Below the pieces are notes generated by a model, which ran no database searches, was not told the DNA's origin, and worked only from the letters and a program-made list of their open reading frames with translations. This document shows positions 46,195 through 57,183 of a stretch of DNA of 64,000 nucleotides, one piece after another; within the stretch, counting starts at the first letter, position 1, and each line of letters opens with the position of its first letter. Origin of the DNA: Chrysopilus asiliformis (lineage: Eukaryota; Arthropoda; Insecta; Diptera; Rhagionidae); NCBI GenBank assembly GCA_964034945.1, contig OZ035961.1, positions 71,101,931 through 71,165,930 on the forward strand, written 5' to 3'. The position numbers and the translations under genes are program-made.

Positions 46195-46936
46195 TACTGA
46201 AATAAACAATTTTTCGCAAAACGTAAAACACAATGTAACACATCATATCATAACAAAAGGTCCTCCTGTTCATGCAAAGTTTCGTCGGTTATCACCCGAA
46301 AAATTAAAAGCTGCTAAACAGGAATTTGAATTAATGTTGGAACAAGGCATTTGTCGTCCATCTTGCAGTTCTTGGTCTTCTCTACTTCATTTAGTTAAGA
46401 AAAAACTGCTATCTGTACTCCCTTTGGTCTTTTTGAATTTACCAGGATGACTTTCGGTTTTCGGAATGCCGGTCAAACATTTCAGCGGTTTATTAATTTG
46501 GTATTACATGATTTAAATTTTTACTACGTTTACATTGATGGCTTCTTAATTTTTTCACGGACTGAGGAAGAACATTTTTCACATTTAGAAAATATTTTTA
46601 AACGCTTTTCAAATTTCGGTATAATTGTTAACATTAAAAAGAGTGTATTTCTTAAAAATGAAATAAATTTTCTCGGTCATCGTATATCTAGTGAAGGTGT
46701 TCTTCCTTCAGCTGAAGGTATTCAAGTCATTAGTGGTTTTAAATGTCCTGACACCGTAAAAGAATTAAGGAGATTTCCCGGTATGATAAATTTTTATCGC
46801 AGATTTGTTTCTCATGCCGCAAAAGGCCAATTAATTTTAAACGATTATCTTAAAAATAGCAAAAAGCAGCTACAATCCTGGTACATCCTTCACCTTCAAC
46901 AGATTTGTCTTTGATGGTAGATGCTTCAGATAAATA
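46195..46936 (+). pseudogene. Gypsy reverse transcriptase, internally deleted
   Basis: It begins TKGPPVHAKFRRLSPEKLKA and FELMLEQGICRPSCSSWSS. After LVKKK roughly 70-80 residues are missing, including the first catalytic Asp block; it resumes at KTAICTPFGLFEF and MTFGFRNAGQTF. The active-site YIDD reads YIDG. The connection region has FLGHRISSEGVLPS and FPGMINFYRRFVSHAAKG; a further small deletion with frame change follows KNSKK. The deletion and the Asp-to-Gly change each abolish activity. Confidence 0.85.
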
Positions 46937-47234
46937 GGCGATGCGAGACGCTACGTGTTATCGCAAACGTGAAATGGTTTATTTTCAGGATTACTGCGGC
47001 ACCGTACGTGGAGTATCTTTTGCTCTGGCTGTGTAACCACGCATGCCATTTAAATGTGTGCGTGTGTTTCCCGAACCGAATGAAAATCAAACCGCTTTGT
47101 CTTTTATGTGTGCGTGCTTTTGCTCTGTTGCGCTGCCATTTTTCTAGGAGTATTTCCCCGCTAATTCCCGAGAGCGTCTTTTCCTCAATACCGGTTTTTT
47201 TGCACCCATTTAAGGTACCGTCTCGCATGGCCTA
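46937..47234. mobile_element. Small MITE interrupting RNase H
   Basis: TAGGCGATGCGAGACGCTAC opens and GTCTCGCATGGCCTA closes the ~298-bp insert, right between MVDASDK and SVGAFVQQ of the Gypsy polyprotein. The coding sequence joins in frame without it. Target duplication is at most one or two bases (A or AA). The TA-rich ends leave the superfamily open. Confidence 0.78.
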
Positions 47235-48233
47235 ATCAGTGGGTGCATTTGTTCAACAACTTATTGATGAAATTTGGCAACCATTAGGTTTCTTTTCGTT
47301 TAGACTAAATTCTGCTCAAAAAAAGTACAGTGCATATGATCGAGAACTTTTAGCAGCATACTTAGGCATCAAACATTTCAGATACCTTCTTGATGGCCGA
47401 ATTTTCACTTTATTCACGGATCATAAGCCATTAGTTTTTGCATTTAAGCAAAATTTAGATAAGGCATCTCCCCGTCAAGTTAGACATCTTGATTTTATCA
47501 GTCAGTTTACTACTGATATTAAACATATATCTGGTAAAGATAACGCAGTAGGTGACAGTTTATCAAGAACTGATTCTATTAATGTTACCCAATCTATTGA
47601 TTATGCTCTTTTGGCAAATGCACAAGAAAATAATGATGGATTAAATTTGTTGCTTGAAAATAATTCATCACTTAATTTTCAAAAATTTCCAGTCATTGGA
47701 ACCGACAAATTTTTATGGTGTGATAATTCCAATGGAAATATTCGACCATTTGTTTCCGAAACTTTTCGTAAGAAAGCTTTTGGAAGAATTCACAATCTAG
47801 CACATCCTAGTATTCGAGCAACAGTTATAATGATGTCTAAAAAATTTATCTGGCCTTCAATGAACAAGGACGTTACAAATTGGACGAAAAATTGTTTATC
47901 ATGTCAAAAATCCAAAATTACGCGTCATGTTCAGAGTGAACCTGGCAATTTTCCTATAATAAGTGAACGATTTAATCATGTTCACATGGATATTATCGGA
48001 CCATTGCCATCCTCTGAAGGTTTTCGGTATTGTCTTACAATAGTAGATCGTTATTCTCGTTGGCTTGAAGCCATTCCAATTGTGGACATCCGAGCAGAAA
48101 CTGTCGCAAAATTGTTCTATAGAGAATGGATATGGTGTACCTTTGATCATAGTGACAGATCGTGGTTCGCAATTTGAATCAGAATTATTTCGTGAATTAT
48201 CAAAATTACTTGGTTTTGAAAGGCATCGTACAC
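47235..48233 (+). pseudogene. Gypsy RNase H and integrase (N-terminal/core)
   Basis: RNase H: PLGFFSFRLNSAQKKYSAYD, RELLAAYLGIKHFRYLL, FTDHKPL and DFISQFTTDIKHISGKDN. Integrase zinc finger: H-H-C-C from RIHNLAHPSIRAT to NCLSCQKSK. Core: FNHVHMDIIGPLPSSEGF (first Asp) and VDRYSRWLEAIP, then VTDRGSQFESELF (second Asp) after a one-base frameshift near 48127. The frame is cut after FERHRT by the SAM-carrying transposon. Confidence 0.87.
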
Positions 48234-50046
48234 TCTAATTCCTGAGACTCTTTTCCCAGTAAAAATTTCGCTCGGAATCGGCAAAATTTTGCTGGGATTT
48301 TAGTATAAATTGAACTTTACTGTCTTGCCCAGTAAATTTTATTGGGGTCCCAGTAAAATTTACTAGGCTCCGAGTAATTTTTACTGAGGAGCACCCAGTA
48401 ATTTTCTCAGATTCCAATATTTCCAGTAATTTTCCCACATTTTTTTGAAATTACTGGGGTTCCGAGTAAAGTCCCATAAAATTGATTGATACATTGTACT
48501 CAAGTTAGGGCTGCCAACTTCTAAATGGATGAATAAATTAATTATTAATTTTAGACTTTTCTGGGATACCAACAATATATAAACCATAAAATTTATATAA
48601 AATGATAAATGTGGCTTAAAGATGGCTGTTTCGAAATATTTGTAAAAAAAAAACTTTGAAATGTTAAGGTTTTGTTACAATTTTGGTAATTTGGGACCTT
48701 CAAGCTTCACATGGGCCTCTAAGTACTAACTTTATAATGCCACGAATATGGTAATTTCATATTTTTCGGAAAATAATCGATTTTAACTGAAAAAAAAATT
48801 AACAATAAAAGTTTAAATTCCCAAAAATTAGTACCACTGGCCACCCTAAAAAAAAGTTGGTTTAAATATTAAATATTACTCGGAGCCCCAGTAAATTTTT
48901 ATGGGATTTACTAGGATTCCAGTAAATTTTACTGTCATCCTATGAAATTTTACTGGGAGTTTTAGTTAAACCGTCAAGTTCAAGATTCAGCATCAGTATT
49001 TCAGTGAAAGCCGGTGAGACAAGTTGAGTGAGTTATATATATTTATAATGTGCTATATAAGTGAAGTCGCAGAATTGGCCACATTTCTAAGGACCGAAGG
49101 AGTAAAATAAGAGTTCATCGAGAAATTTTCTAGTAAGTAATTCCTTAAATGTTGGACTATAAAATCTGCATTAAAGAAACTACATTTATGATAGAGTTTT
49201 CTTGATATATTCAATTCAAAATATCTTTTTACTTAAATCTTTTTCAGAAATACGAAGACATTTCAAATATCGTGTCACATCAGGATAATCTGCAGCCGTA
49301 CCTCATTCTTCAGGGAACTCCACAGTTGGGCGGAACTTTTTATATGATTATTGAAAATAATCGAATTTTCCTAGGAGAAAATTGCCTTCTTCATGCCGTA
49401 AGCATCATGTTGCAAAGCCACTACGTGTTTGGGTTAGAGTACGAGCCAACAAACAACAAATTTTTTAATTTTTTTAGAAAACTACTTTTTTTTATGAAAA
49501 GGCCAATTGTAGCGCCAAAAGTCTCAAAACTCTGTAGTCAATTAAATATTGTTAAAAAAAGTCGAGTCCGCAATAAATCGGTAGTTTGAGTTTATGTGTA
49601 ATGATGGTTATCTAATTATTTTATTAGTATAATGTTTTTTTCGCAGGCTTTTCGGTTGGACATCCCAGAAAAATTTACTGGGGTCCAAGTAAACAAACCT
49701 CGAGTTTTACTGTCAAGCCAGTCAAGTTCACTCGGACATCCCAATAAAATTTGATGGGGTCCAAGTAAACTAACCTCGAGATTTACTGTCAACCCAGTAA
49801 AGTTTACTCGGACATCCCAATAAAATTTACTGGGGTCCGAGTAAAGAAAATCTCGAGATTTACTGTCACCCCAGTAAAATTTACTGCGATTCCGAGTATT
49901 TTCCAGCTTTCCAGATTGGAATTTGTTCGAGGATAAAAACGTCACATTTACTGGGAGCAAATAGTAAATTTAATTTACTGGGAAATTTTACTGGGTTCCC
50001 AGTGACTGAATTTTTACTGGGTTCCCAGCAAAAAAAGAATTAGAGT
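48234..50046 (+). mobile_element. 1.8-kb transposon with CCAGTAAAATTTACTGG arrays
   Basis: Ends ACTCTAATTC and complement, with TAC on both sides as a likely 3-bp duplication; removing it rejoins the integrase (HRT-TSYNPKANG). CCCAGTAAAATTTACTGGG-type words recur about 30 times in clusters at both ends (48259-48475, 48885-48965, 49665-50030). Between them are a SAM-like exon and a conserved C-terminal exon. No DDE transposase was found, so it is non-autonomous. Superfamily not assigned. Confidence 0.8.
49048..49589 (+). pseudogene. SAM-type gene remnant carried by the transposon (two exons)
   Basis: Exon 1 (to 49132) reads SEVAELATFLRTEGV, then a TAA, then EFIEKFS, like the start of a SAM domain (EVAEFLRxxGxxEFIEKF). 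It ends at CTA|GTAAGT. Exon 2 starts after CTTTTTCAG at 49248, and the phase is kept (S|KYEDISNIV). Exon 2 encodes LQPYLILQGTPQLGGTFYMI and ENCLLHAVSIMLQSHYVFGLEY, the C-terminal region of an uncharacterised family I recall from insects and fish, often next to transposons. The middle of the gene is missing and exon 1 has a stop, so it is defective. Confidence 0.5.
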
Positions 50047-50626
50047 ATACTACTTCTTACAATCCCAAGGCAAACGGTTTAGTGGAACGTTTTCATCGTA
50101 CTTTAAAAGCATCTATTATTTTCGCGGCTTTTCGCGAGGATTTTCAAACTTCTTCTGCAGAATTAATGTATGGTGAAAATTTACGTCTACCAAGTGATTT
50201 CCTTCATAATTCCACTAAATTCACATTTCAAAATGATTTAAAATTTTACGTGATCATTTTAATAACATTAAACCCGTTCCTCCTACTAATCATTCAAATA
50301 AAAAAGTTTTCGTTTTTAAAGAATTAAAATCATGCTCACATGTTTTTGTTCGTTGAGATTTTGTTCGATTATCTTTACAACCGCCATATTCTGGACCTTA
50401 TAAAGTTCTCGAAAGATTTGATAAATTTTTCAAACTTGATGTCAAAAGCAAACATGTTAACATTTCTATTGATCGTTTGAAGCCTTGTTTTAGAACCAAC
50501 TTGTATATTTCTGAAGAAAATTCATGTCCAATTACTAACGTTGAACCAATTTTGCCTCACAAAGTTAAAAATGCACGTAAATATTCTTTGTTAAAGAAGA
50601 AAATTCGGTTTTCTTCAGATTCTTAA
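50047..50626 (+). pseudogene. Gypsy integrase, C-terminal part
   Basis: TSYNPKANGLVERFHRTLKA holds the third catalytic Glu (LVERFH). Some 40 residues are deleted after KASII; it resumes FREDFQTSSAELMYGENLRL. After a frame change the C-terminal domain follows: KELKSCSHVFVR, stop, SLQPPYSGPYKVLERFDKFF, NISIDRLKPCF, ending at TAA. Confidence 0.82.
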
Positions 50627-50689
50627 CTAAAACTTAATTTTTATGTTATGGTCCTAAAATTAATACTTTTAATGTTTATTTCCCTACAC

Positions 50690-50703
50690 TGGGGAGAGAG
50701 TAG
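50690..50703 (+). promoter_or_regulatory. Polypurine tract before the 3' LTR
   Basis: GGGGAGAGAGTAG directly precedes the TGT of the 3' LTR, as required to prime plus-strand DNA. Confidence 0.7.
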
Positions 50704-51008
50704 TGTGGCGCCAGTTTAATATACACTGTAAACTTTGATTTTAATAATTTTAAATTTCAACTGTAAATTTTCTAATTTTAAATTTTAAAAATAATTTAAG
50801 TATTCCGTTAGGTAAACATGTCAAAATTTATTAAAATTTTATTATAAGTAATTGTAAATTCAAACTGAATAGAAGTATATATTTTTTTAATTAATTTAAA
50901 AATGATTAAAAAAATATAATTTAATTTAAAATGGTGTTGCAAATAATTAATACCATAATATATAAATAAATAAAAAATAAAGAAGTTTGGATTAATACTT
51001 CCACTTCA
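50704..51008 (+). repeat. 3' LTR
   Basis: Starts TGTGGCGCCAGTTTAATATA, ends AATACTTCCACTTCA. It matches the 5' LTR throughout, with several indels and substitutions, so the insertion is not very recent. Confidence 0.92.
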
Positions 51009-51170
51009 TATCAAAATAGTTTTGGGGATCAGCAATGTTGGAATCGCCATCAGTTTTTTCCAAAACCTTTGGGTTGGTTTTTGTAAAACCAGTTTGTTTA
51101 AAAAACTACACAATAAGCACTAGTCAAAGACAAGTACCGCACTGCGTGACAACTCGGCAAGAACTCGCTA
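51009..51170 (-). pseudogene. Jockey ORF1, N-terminal-side part
   Basis: The minus strand reads KQTGFTKTNPKVLEKTDGDS and NIADPQNYFD, then meets the Gypsy 3' LTR; the codon and frame continue at 37807. The start codon and 5' end are not clear. Confidence 0.65.
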
Positions 51171-51295
51171 GATTATAGTTGCCTTTCTCGTAAGTAGCAA
51201 TGCTAAGTTCTTGAACGGGCAAAATCGGACCATTCCTTCCCCCTCTCGCTTACAAACGAAATAATTGTTGGGAATTTTCTCAAAAATTTTAAATA

Positions 51296-52601
51296 AAGGG
51301 TCGTTAAATTTTAAGGGCCGATGTTGGTTTTGAATAAAACACGAATTATTTAGGAAATTATTGTCATTTCTTTTTATTATGATAATATTGCTATGGTTCA
51401 ATTATGTATGGAACAAAATTTCGGCCAAATGGCCGCCGCGACCTCGGCGGCACACCTCCATCCGATGGTCCAAATTTTCGATGACGCTGAGGCATAATTG
51501 AGGTTCTATGCCGTTAATGTGCCGAATTATCTCATCCTTTAGCTCTTGAATTGTTGCTGGCTTATCGACGTACACCTTTTCTTTCAAATAACCCCAAAGA
51601 AAGAAGTCCAACGGTGTCAAATCACATGATCTTGGCGGCCAATTGACATCGCCACCACGTGAGATAACACGGCCATTAAATTTGTCGCGCAAAAGAGCGA
51701 TTGTTTCGGTAGCTGTGTGGCAAGTGGCACCGTCCTGTTGAAACCACATATCGTCCACATCCATATCTTCCAATTCGGGCCATAACAAGTTCGTTATCAT
51801 CTCACGATAGCGAACACCATTCACAGTAACTGCCTGACCGGCCTCATTTTGGAAAAAAATACGGCCCGATGATGCCGCCAGCCCATAAACCGCACCAAAC
51901 AGTCACTCTTTGTGGGTGCATTGGTTTTTCGACAATCACTCTTGGATTATCATTCGCCCAAATGCGGCTGTTCTGCTTATTGACGAATCCACTGAGGTGA
52001 AAATGTGCCTCATCACTGAAGATGATTTTCTTCGAAAATTGATCATCCACTGTTGCCATTTCTTGCCACCATTCTGACCATTGACGACGCTTGAAATGGT
52101 CAAGAGGCTTTAGTTATTGAGTCAATTGCACCTTGTAAGCGTGTAAATGCAAGTCTTTATGCATAATGTTCATCAACGACGAGCGTGGGAGGTGCAATTG
52201 TTGGGCACGACGACGAGTTGAGGTGGACGGCTCTTCAGCCACACTATCGCGAACAGCAGCAATATTTTCTGCAGTACGAGCTGTACGAGCATGCACTGGT
52301 GTTTTCACATCTCCTACAGGCCCGGTTTGCTCAAATTTTTGCACGATTTTTCCGATTGTACGCACATTAGGACGATTAAATTGACCGAAAAAATCACGAA
52401 GTGCACGATATGCATTTTGATTTGAACGCCCATTTTCATAATAAGCCTGAATAACTTTAACGCGTTGCTCGATTGTGTATCTTTCCACGGTTCAAATTGA
52501 GTTAGTCTGAAATTGAGAAATGTCAAATGAAATGCAGAAAAAAACTTGACGTTTAGGTGTGGTTCACATTCAACATCGGCCCTTAAAATTTAACCACCCT
52601 T
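51296..52601 (-). mobile_element. DD41D (rosa-like) Tc1/mariner transposon, near-complete
   Basis: Terminal repeats of ~31 bp: AAGGGTCGTTAAATTTTAAG...GATGTTG left, complement right, one mismatch, flanked by TA. The single gene occupies almost the whole 1306 bp. Two rearranged derivatives of the same family lie at 20555-20942 and 57184-57454. Confidence 0.9.
51402..52488 (-). pseudogene. DD41D transposase, one stop and one frameshift
   Basis: About 362 codons on the minus strand. N-terminal HTH region: MERYTIEQRVKVIQAYYENG and PNVRTIGKIVQKFEQTGPVG, then a second HTH (STRRRAQQLHLPRSSLMNIM). Catalytic core: FSDEAHFHLSG (D1), MWFQQDGATCHT (D2), SCDLTPLDFFLWGYLKEKVY (D3). There are 41 residues between D2 and D3, hence DD41D as in rosa of tephritid flies. 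Lesions: TAA after KVQLTQ (52116-52114), where relatives have Glu, and an extra T in a T7 run at 51853-51859 that shifts the frame after GPYFF. All catalytic residues survive; inactivation looks recent. Confidence 0.88.
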
Positions 52602-52721
52602 TAGTTTGTAAAAACAAAATGTGTTCAAAGTTTGAACTTCTTCCACCCTCTCCCATACAAATAATTTTATCTGTCCTCGTATAGGGTATTTTATACCCCC
52701 CCCCCCCCACCCACCCCCTCA

Positions 52722-53785
52722 CACGGTAAAAACTGGAGTCTAATTTTAAGACTTTTTTTCCTACATATAGGTCAACACCTTTTTGAGCCTAAAAATCAAA
52801 CTTTAAAAGTCTGAAATTATTTTCAAATTTTAAATAGTATTATCCGGTCTAAATTTAAGGTATTAAAATTTAAATTTTAGTCTAAAAAATCTAAAAATTA
52901 GTTCCAAATTTCTAAAAATTCTCAAATTAAAACCTTATGGTTTAAGTTTAAGATGTCTGAGTCTTAAATTAAGACTGGAATGGTTAAAAAATAGTCATAA
53001 ACTTCTAAAATTCGTGAATTATCCGGGTAAATAAGACTATCCGGTCTAAATTTAAAACTTAAAAGTTTTAATTTCAAACTGAAATTACTAAAAAGTAGTT
53101 ACAATTTTCTAAAACTGACTCAAATTTAGACTTCGAAGTTTAAATTTCAAACCTTTTTTTTATGTTTATGCCAGGAGTTTAGGCAAATTGCCTCCAATGC
53201 ATAGAAAATATACTCAGACTTCTAAAATAAACCAATTCCAGACTTTACTTTCTAAATTTTAGAATAATGAGTTTTAATTATAGGCTGAAATGATTAAAAA
53301 GTAGTCACAATTTTCTAAAACTGAATAAATTGTAGACTTTGAAGTTTTGTTTTTAGACCGAAAAGTCGAATTCGAGCATCGCGACTTTTCTAAAAATTGA
53401 CCGACCGACTGATGAATTTGAAAAAGAAAAATAAACTGAAAAGACTAAATATTAGACAAAAAGTTTAATTCAATTTTATCCGAATTGAAGTAAAACTTAC
53501 AAGGTTTAGTTCTCAAACTTATAGGTCTAATATTTCGATTAAAAGTCTAGAAATAAGGCGGAGAGGTTTAAAACAAATTTTTAAGAAAGAAAAAGTTTAC
53601 TTTTTAAACTATAGTCTTAAAAATAAACCGAAACTCACTAAATATTAAACTTTTCTACTAAAATATACTCTAAACTTTCAAAAAGTTTTAAAAATAGAGA
53701 AAATAGTTTAAAATTCCACTAAACTTTCAAAAGTTTAAAAAATAGAAGGAAAAAGTCTTAAAATTAGACTCCAGTTTTTACCGTG
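52722..53785. mobile_element. MITE with 36-bp perfect ends and reiterated GTCTAAATTT motif
   Basis: CACGGTAAAAACTGGAGTCT...TTTAAGACTTTTT is mirrored perfectly at the right. The interior is mostly diverged copies of (A)GTCTAAATTTAAGACTTTT in both orientations at roughly 60-100 bp spacing. A C-run (52697-52709) lies just outside. CA may be duplicated at the ends. Confidence 0.85.
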
Positions 53786-55393
53786 CAAGTGTAGCTTTTC
53801 TCATGTTTAACTGCGCATTCAAACGTATTCGTTCGAAACTGAGCATTCAAAATTTTCACCTCAAAATGATCCGGAAGTAAAAAATGTTAATAGGAAGATT
53901 TTATTCCTGATAATAGCAGATTTTGCACCGTCAGCCAAATGAGATAATTTCATTGTTAAGTATAAAAAATAATTTTATCAACCATTGAATATATAGAGGA
54001 ACCCCGCTGGTAAAGACTTTTCATTGAGTGTTTAAAGAAAGAAAACATTTATCACCGTTGTTTACTTTCAGATCCAATGTTGAAATTTTTTGACAAAACT
54101 CGTTTACACTACTATTTTTTGTAGCCGTACTTCATCTTTTGAAATAGAGTGTAGATTGTAAGTTGATTCTTATGTATAAAGTGGAATGAGATAATATTGT
54201 TTTCATAATCAAACTGCCATTTTCCTAAATGTGTTTTTTCTAATTTTGATGATTAATGGACTAAAAATGAGAAGTCAATAACTTCGTGTTTCTCCTTAAC
54301 CTGAGACAGAATTAGAAAATGTCACACTCGAAGATGATGAATTTTATGGTTATTTCATCCACATTACGTTCAACATAAATTCATATTTTACTTGAATTGA
54401 ATTTATAAAATGCTTTAAAAATGTTTCATCAGTGATTTTGTTTTGGCACTTGGCCTAAACAGGGCAACATCAAATTTGATTTATGACCGGATCGCAACGT
54501 TTGTTGTATCTTAAACTTTTCTGTCTGTACTTCTATATCATGCCATGCCATCCATCCATCCAATCACTTCTTTCGTTTAAAGCAATAAGATTTAAAGATT
54601 TACCATGAGTCCAAGAATATGATCGTTGAATTGTGTAGTAGTGAGTTGCACTTACATGAAATGTGTACAACTGCAAAAATGTAATTAAAGTGAAATTAAA
54701 TTCATCATCTGATTGACAGTGGCAGACGGTAATACTGATCGAGAAGGCCCTGACTGGTGAATCAAGGAAGATCGACGACAACAACGTCCGTTTCGAAAGT
54801 CCATTTTGATGGCACGTTTCGCTGTTTTTTTTTTTTTCATAAAGAAGCTAAACTCTTATGGACGTGGATGAAGGTTCTCACACATAATTTAGAGCTAAAA
54901 AGAATTTTCGGTTTGGCGGCTGATTTCGCCACTTGAAGTCGTGCCTGAGATCTGTAATTTTGTATCTACCTCGAAGTTTTGTTTAGCAAAGGCTTCGGTC
55001 CTTCTACGATACTTGAATCGATATTTTTGAACAAGACAAAATACGTCCCGTTCGATTCTAGGTTTTCTCAACATACCGTTCAATTCAAAAGAAAACTTCT
55101 GGGTTTCGGCATCCAAATCCGAGTCAAAGTCAAAGACGACAACGCAGCGCCAGATGAACAAAATAACAGAAGCCACTAGACATCTATTGTTGTGTAATTA
55201 TAATGTTCGAAGGTGACTTCAGCACTTTTTTTTGAAATAATAATTCCCTTACGAGATAAATCTGCCAAACATTTTTTTCAACGAGATTTCAAAAGGTCTT
55301 CAATTTTTATAGCCTAGCCTAAAGAAGGATATGCGGGAGGAAGCATAATTGTAAATAACTGCAACTTGTGGTTATCATAATCATTGGTTTAAA
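53786..55393. other. Unique DNA, no recognised gene
   Basis: The longest stretch without an obvious transposon. A 94-codon minus frame at 54895-55176 (MASVILFIWRCVVVFDFDSD...) and a plus frame at 54979-55179 overlap; neither resembles a known family. Confidence 0.4.
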
Positions 55394-56263
55394 CTGATAC
55401 CAAAAACAATGTATAACCGAGACGATTCAAATCGAACAACTCATTTTAGAAGAAGCATGAATTTCTCAATCAAAAACTCGATACCCCATCGCCACGTGTT
55501 CAGCTAAGGCACAAACCAGAAAATACTCGCGTCACTTAAAAGCACAGTAGACACAAAAGTTTGCGCTGTTGTCTAATATGCATTCGTCCATAGCATTCGT
55601 CCATTTCCACTGAAAACAAAAAAAGGCAAACATTTTGAAGTAAAAGCTTAGAAAAAATGCTCGAGTTATGGTTTTTTCCATTTTTAAAACCTGCTGGTGA
55701 ATTCTACACCAACTCATACTCGACTTGTATGGACCTTGGAAGTCACCTCTGTTTTTTTAACTTTTTTCATTTGGATGTTGTTAGGGACCTAAAAAAAAGT
55801 TACCCGTATTTTTTTATTTGGTGGAATAACGTCCGGTAGGCGGAGGGGAGGAGGTCAAAGTCGGCGAAAACTGGAAATCACAAAAACTTTAAAAATTTGT
55901 AACTTCTGAACGGCTTTACCGATTGAGATGATATTGAACATTTTGGAAAGGTAATTAAATTACCTTGTCACACAAAAATACTTTTTAACTCCCTCCCCCT
56001 CACCGTCATATTGTAAAATTCAATTTAGGGATAAAATTTAAAATATCTCGAGAAAGGCATTTTTTTTTTCTTTTGAATTTTTTTCTGTAAATACCTACTA
56101 TTATACCACACAAATTCGCTAAATAAAATTTGGGGGTAAATGCATTGTTGATTTTTAAAAAAATTTCAAAAAAATTGAATACATGAAAATTTTATATATT
56201 GACTGATTTTCGATTGGTTTTTATGTTTTATGTACATAATATTAATGCAAAAAAAAATTAATG

Positions 56264-57014
56264 TTTGTCTGTCTGTTTGTCTGTCTGTCTGTTTGTTTGA
56301 GATTACAAAACTCAAAAACTACTGGACCGATTTTTACGCGGTTTTTTGCAAAATGATCTGCGTTGCCAGGAGCAGGTTTTTAGCTATGTAGATTTTCAAA
56401 ATTCTAAACGGAAGGTCCTGTAAGGATAATGATACTATCCTTTTTCCCATTTCTCCCCGAAAAAATCTGCATTATAGGGTTTTTGGGGTCGGTAATCACG
56501 AATCCGGTATTAGATTTTCAAAATTCGAAACGGAAGGTCCTGTAAGGATAATGAAACTATCCTTTTTCCCATTTCTCCCCGAAAAAATTTGCATTATAGG
56601 GTTTTTGGGGTCGCTGATCACAAATCCGGTATTAGATTTTCAAAATTCGAAACGGAAGGTCCTGTAAGGATAATGAAAATATCCTTTTTCCCATTTCTCC
56701 CCGGAAAAATTTGCATTATGGAGTTTTTGGGGTCGCTGATCACGGCTCTGCTGTTGGAATTTTAAAATTCGAAACGGAAGGTCCTGTAAGGATAACGAAA
56801 ATATCCTTTTTTCCATTTTTACCGGAGAAAATCGGCATTATGGGGTTTTTGGGATCGCTGATCACGAATTCGGTATTAGATTTTCAAAATTCGAAACCGA
56901 AGGTCCTGTAAGGATAACATTTTTTCCCAAAACTTTTTAAGTTATTTATGGTTTTTTGGCATTGTAAAATTCATACAAAAAACTTATAGCTGCCAACGTA
57001 GGGTCTGCTAGTTA
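56264..57014 (+). mobile_element. Family E element with 122-bp array and CTAG 3' end
   Basis: After GTCTGTCTGTTTGTCTGTCT and AAAACTACTGGACCGATTTT come five units starting at 56409, 56531, 56653, 56775 and 56897, with the same 122-bp period and words as at 34879. The end GGGTCTGCTAG abuts TTAATTATAAATGC, which in the opposite fold-back arm is preceded by A; a CTAG end at an A|T site is Helitron-like. The 5' side replaced 16 bp of arm sequence. Confidence 0.7.
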
Positions 57015-57183
57015 ATTATAAATGCATTTAAAAGAAAAAGTTTTAAATATACCACCATTAGAAAAATTTTTTACTTTGAGAAAATTTCCTTCTTGAATAA
57101 ATCCGTGAAAATTTTGAGTTCCTGGAAGTGTTTTGAAACTTCCAAACCTTCTTTGAAGTTGTTGTTTTACCTCATATTAGAAA

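Larger units (their letters stand above)
37808..51008 (+). mobile_element. Ty3/Gypsy LTR retrotransposon (degenerate, with nested insertions)
   Basis: Two direct LTRs (TGT...TTCA) bracket gag, protease, RT, RNase H and integrase in Gypsy order, with no env frame seen. The 4-bp duplication TATC lies directly outside both LTRs. The insertion splits a Jockey ORF1, whose halves join in frame. Of the 13.2 kb, at least 5.6 kb is later insertion (38488-41972, 46937-47234, 48234-50046); 41973-44838 is probably foreign too. Lesions include a deletion in RT, loss of one catalytic Asp and several frameshifts. Gag and polyprotein resemble arthropod Mag/Blastopia-like lineages with a single decayed gag-pol. 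Confidence 0.9.

Noticed and set aside
46921..47235. 104-codon frames on both strands between RT and RNase H
   Set aside because: They fall within the small MITE that interrupts the Gypsy polyprotein; they are not conserved coding sequence.
54895..55179. Overlapping frames as a host exon
   Set aside because: No motif, no clear splice sites on either strand that favour one reading; kept only as a remark in the region entry.
56711..56911. 66-codon frame and similar frames at 35477-35782 and 34769-34990
   Set aside because: They are products of the 122-bp tandem repeat (a period not divisible by three) and do not persist between units.
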